Source: Crocinitomicaceae bacterium
Lineage (GTDB): Bacteria > Bacteroidota > Bacteroidia > Flavobacteriales_D > Crocinitomicaceae
Direction of reading: 5' to 3'
DNA length: 6,306 nt
Assembly: GCA_011522905.1 (NCBI GenBank)
Contig: WTIB01000317.1
Coordinates: 1-6,306, forward strand
Shown here piece after piece: positions 5,473 to 6,306 of the stretch (position 1 is the first letter of the stretch; the number at the start of each line of letters is the position of its first letter). The translations under genes were made by a program, and so were the position numbers. Under the pieces are notes generated by a model. The model was not told where the DNA came from, made no database searches, and was given only the letters and a program-made list of their open reading frames with translations.

Positions 5473-6306
5473 TTATCTTAAAACATTTAAATGTCCTGTA
5501 GCGAACTTTAAGGGTTCACCTGCGGCTTCTTGGTATTCAAGTTTGTAGGTGTAAGTTCCATCAGGAACGTTTTTATTTTTATAGGTACCATCCCATCCAA
5601 CGCGAATATCGTGTGATTCCCAAATTAAGGTTCCCCATCGATTAAATATCAATAGTGTAAAGTTTTCAAATGAAATTCCTTCTGCTACTACAAACCATGT
5701 TTGGTTGTGCTCATTATTATCAGGAGAGAATGAATTGGGTATATAAATATTAATTTCTGGCTCTTCATAGCAAGGTTCAAAGGGATCTGACAATACAATT
5801 GAACTTGATGCTTCACAAGTATTGGCGTCAGTAACCAGCACATCAAAAATACCTGCATATAGGTTTTGAATTGAGCTCAGTGTATCTCCATTATTCCATT
5901 CAATTGTAAATGGAGGTGTACCAGAACTTATTACAATTTCTGCCGAGCCTGAATTTTCTCCCAAACATAGTGGATCTTCACCTGATATTGAAATGGCAGG
6001 TACAGGCCAAGTCGTAACAATCAACTGATCAGTTGCTGTACAGCCATTGTTATCCTCCGCGATTACGATATAGGTATTGATGCCTTCAGGGCTTGTAAAG
6101 CTTTCACCATTTGATACTCCGTTACTCCAAGTGTAAGTGGAAGCACCTGAGGCATTTAGTATGATTTCTTCTCCAGAACATATGAAAATATCTGAACCTG
6201 CATCAAGGGTAGTAAGAGCATTTATCGTTAAATCAAGTGTCACTATACTATCACAGCCTGATATTGTGGAAAGCACATAAGTGGCCGTATTGTTATCACT
6301 GGTATA
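5473..6306 (-). CDS. T9SS-exported surface protein with type B sorting domain (partial, 5' end missing)
   Basis: The frame stays open to the right edge, so only the last 277 residues are visible; the GTG at 6276 is an internal valine, not a start. In order are a short GCDSIVTLDL repeat end (about 17-26), an Ig/PKD-like module with ASTYTWSNGV and the closing AEDNNGC (about 35-100), and a SprB-type repeat (about 105-175) with CLGENSGSA, PPFTIEWNNGDT and VLVTDANTC. The last is the gliding-motility-associated C-terminal domain (about 183-277), with PNSFSPDN (190-197), FNRWGTLIWES (221-231) and GWDGTY followed by VPDGTYTYKL. This last domain is the type B signal by which the type IX secretion system exports proteins across the outer membrane, often with a PorP/SprF-like partner. 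Such proteins are usually large multi-repeat adhesins or filament components. Its binding target cannot be told from this part. Confidence 0.92.
   Translation of the reverse strand, partial: YTSDNNTATYVLSTISGCDSIVTLDLTINALTTLDAGSDIFICSGEEIILNASGASTYTWSNGVSNGESFTSPEGINTYIVIAEDNNGCTATDQLIVTTWPVPAISISGEDPLCLGENSGSAEIVISSGTPPFTIEWNNGDTLSSIQNLYAGIFDVLVTDANTCEASSSIVLSDPFEPCYEEPEINIYIPNSFSPDNNEHNQTWFVVAEGISFENFTLLIFNRWGTLIWESHDIRVGWDGTYKNKNVPDGTYTYKLEYQEAAGEPLKFATGHLNVLR

Noticed and set aside
6274..6276. GTG as start codon of the surface-protein gene
   Set aside because: The frame stays open to the window edge and the upstream residues (NNTATY) continue the typical repeat, so the gene begins outside the window.
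1..6306. Mobile element, CRISPR array, phage defence or toxin-antitoxin genes
   Set aside because: No transposase, integrase, regularly spaced repeats, terminal inverted repeats or recognisable defence domains were found on either strand.

Overview
This window looks like a piece of a Bacteroidota chromosome, most likely from a Flavobacteriales-type marine or freshwater bacterium. Four things point there. The last gene ends in a gliding-motility-associated C-terminal domain, the type B sorting signal of the type IX secretion system. Two promoters match the Bacteroidota pattern TTG-N17-23-TAnnTTTG rather than the sigma70 pattern. Good Shine-Dalgarno sequences are missing throughout. The base composition is AT-rich, and the carotenoid desaturase is of the Bacteroidota CrtD type. 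The exact genus cannot be read from this window.

Layout from left to right: the 3' end of an NhaC-type Na+/H+ antiporter gene (+, 2-208); gmhA, sedoheptulose-7-phosphate isomerase (-, 195-779); a DHRS7-like short-chain dehydrogenase (+, 847-1647) with a promoter so close to its ATG that the mRNA is probably leaderless; an HU-family DNA-binding protein (-, 1697-1969) with a clear promoter and terminator; a 265-base intergenic region; a CrtD-like carotenoid desaturase (+, 2235-3713); a secreted CapA-family metallophosphatase-like protein (-, 3710-4786); a 151-residue protein that resembles the transcript-cleavage factor GreA (+, 4874-5329), followed by a strong terminator; and the 3' end of a T9SS-exported surface protein (-, 5473-6306, running off the right edge).

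The eight genes alternate strand without exception, so no two neighbours can share an ordinary operon. Each gene is probably a separate transcription unit. Two convergent pairs overlap at their 3' ends (nhaC/gmhA by 14 bases, crtD/capA by 4 bases). The other two convergent pairs are separated by bidirectional hairpin terminators. The functions do not form one pathway: ion homeostasis, heptose synthesis for surface glycans, lipid or steroid-like redox, nucleoid structure, carotenoid synthesis, envelope-linked hydrolase, transcription and surface adhesion. The region reads as core chromosome, not as an island. I see no mobile element, CRISPR array, tRNA or rRNA.

I did not find a convincing new system. 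The items most worth a second look are the GreA-like protein with a conserved acidic tip, the probable leaderless SDR gene, the pair of DnaA-box-like repeats spaced by 20 bp upstream of HU, and the strictly alternating gene order.
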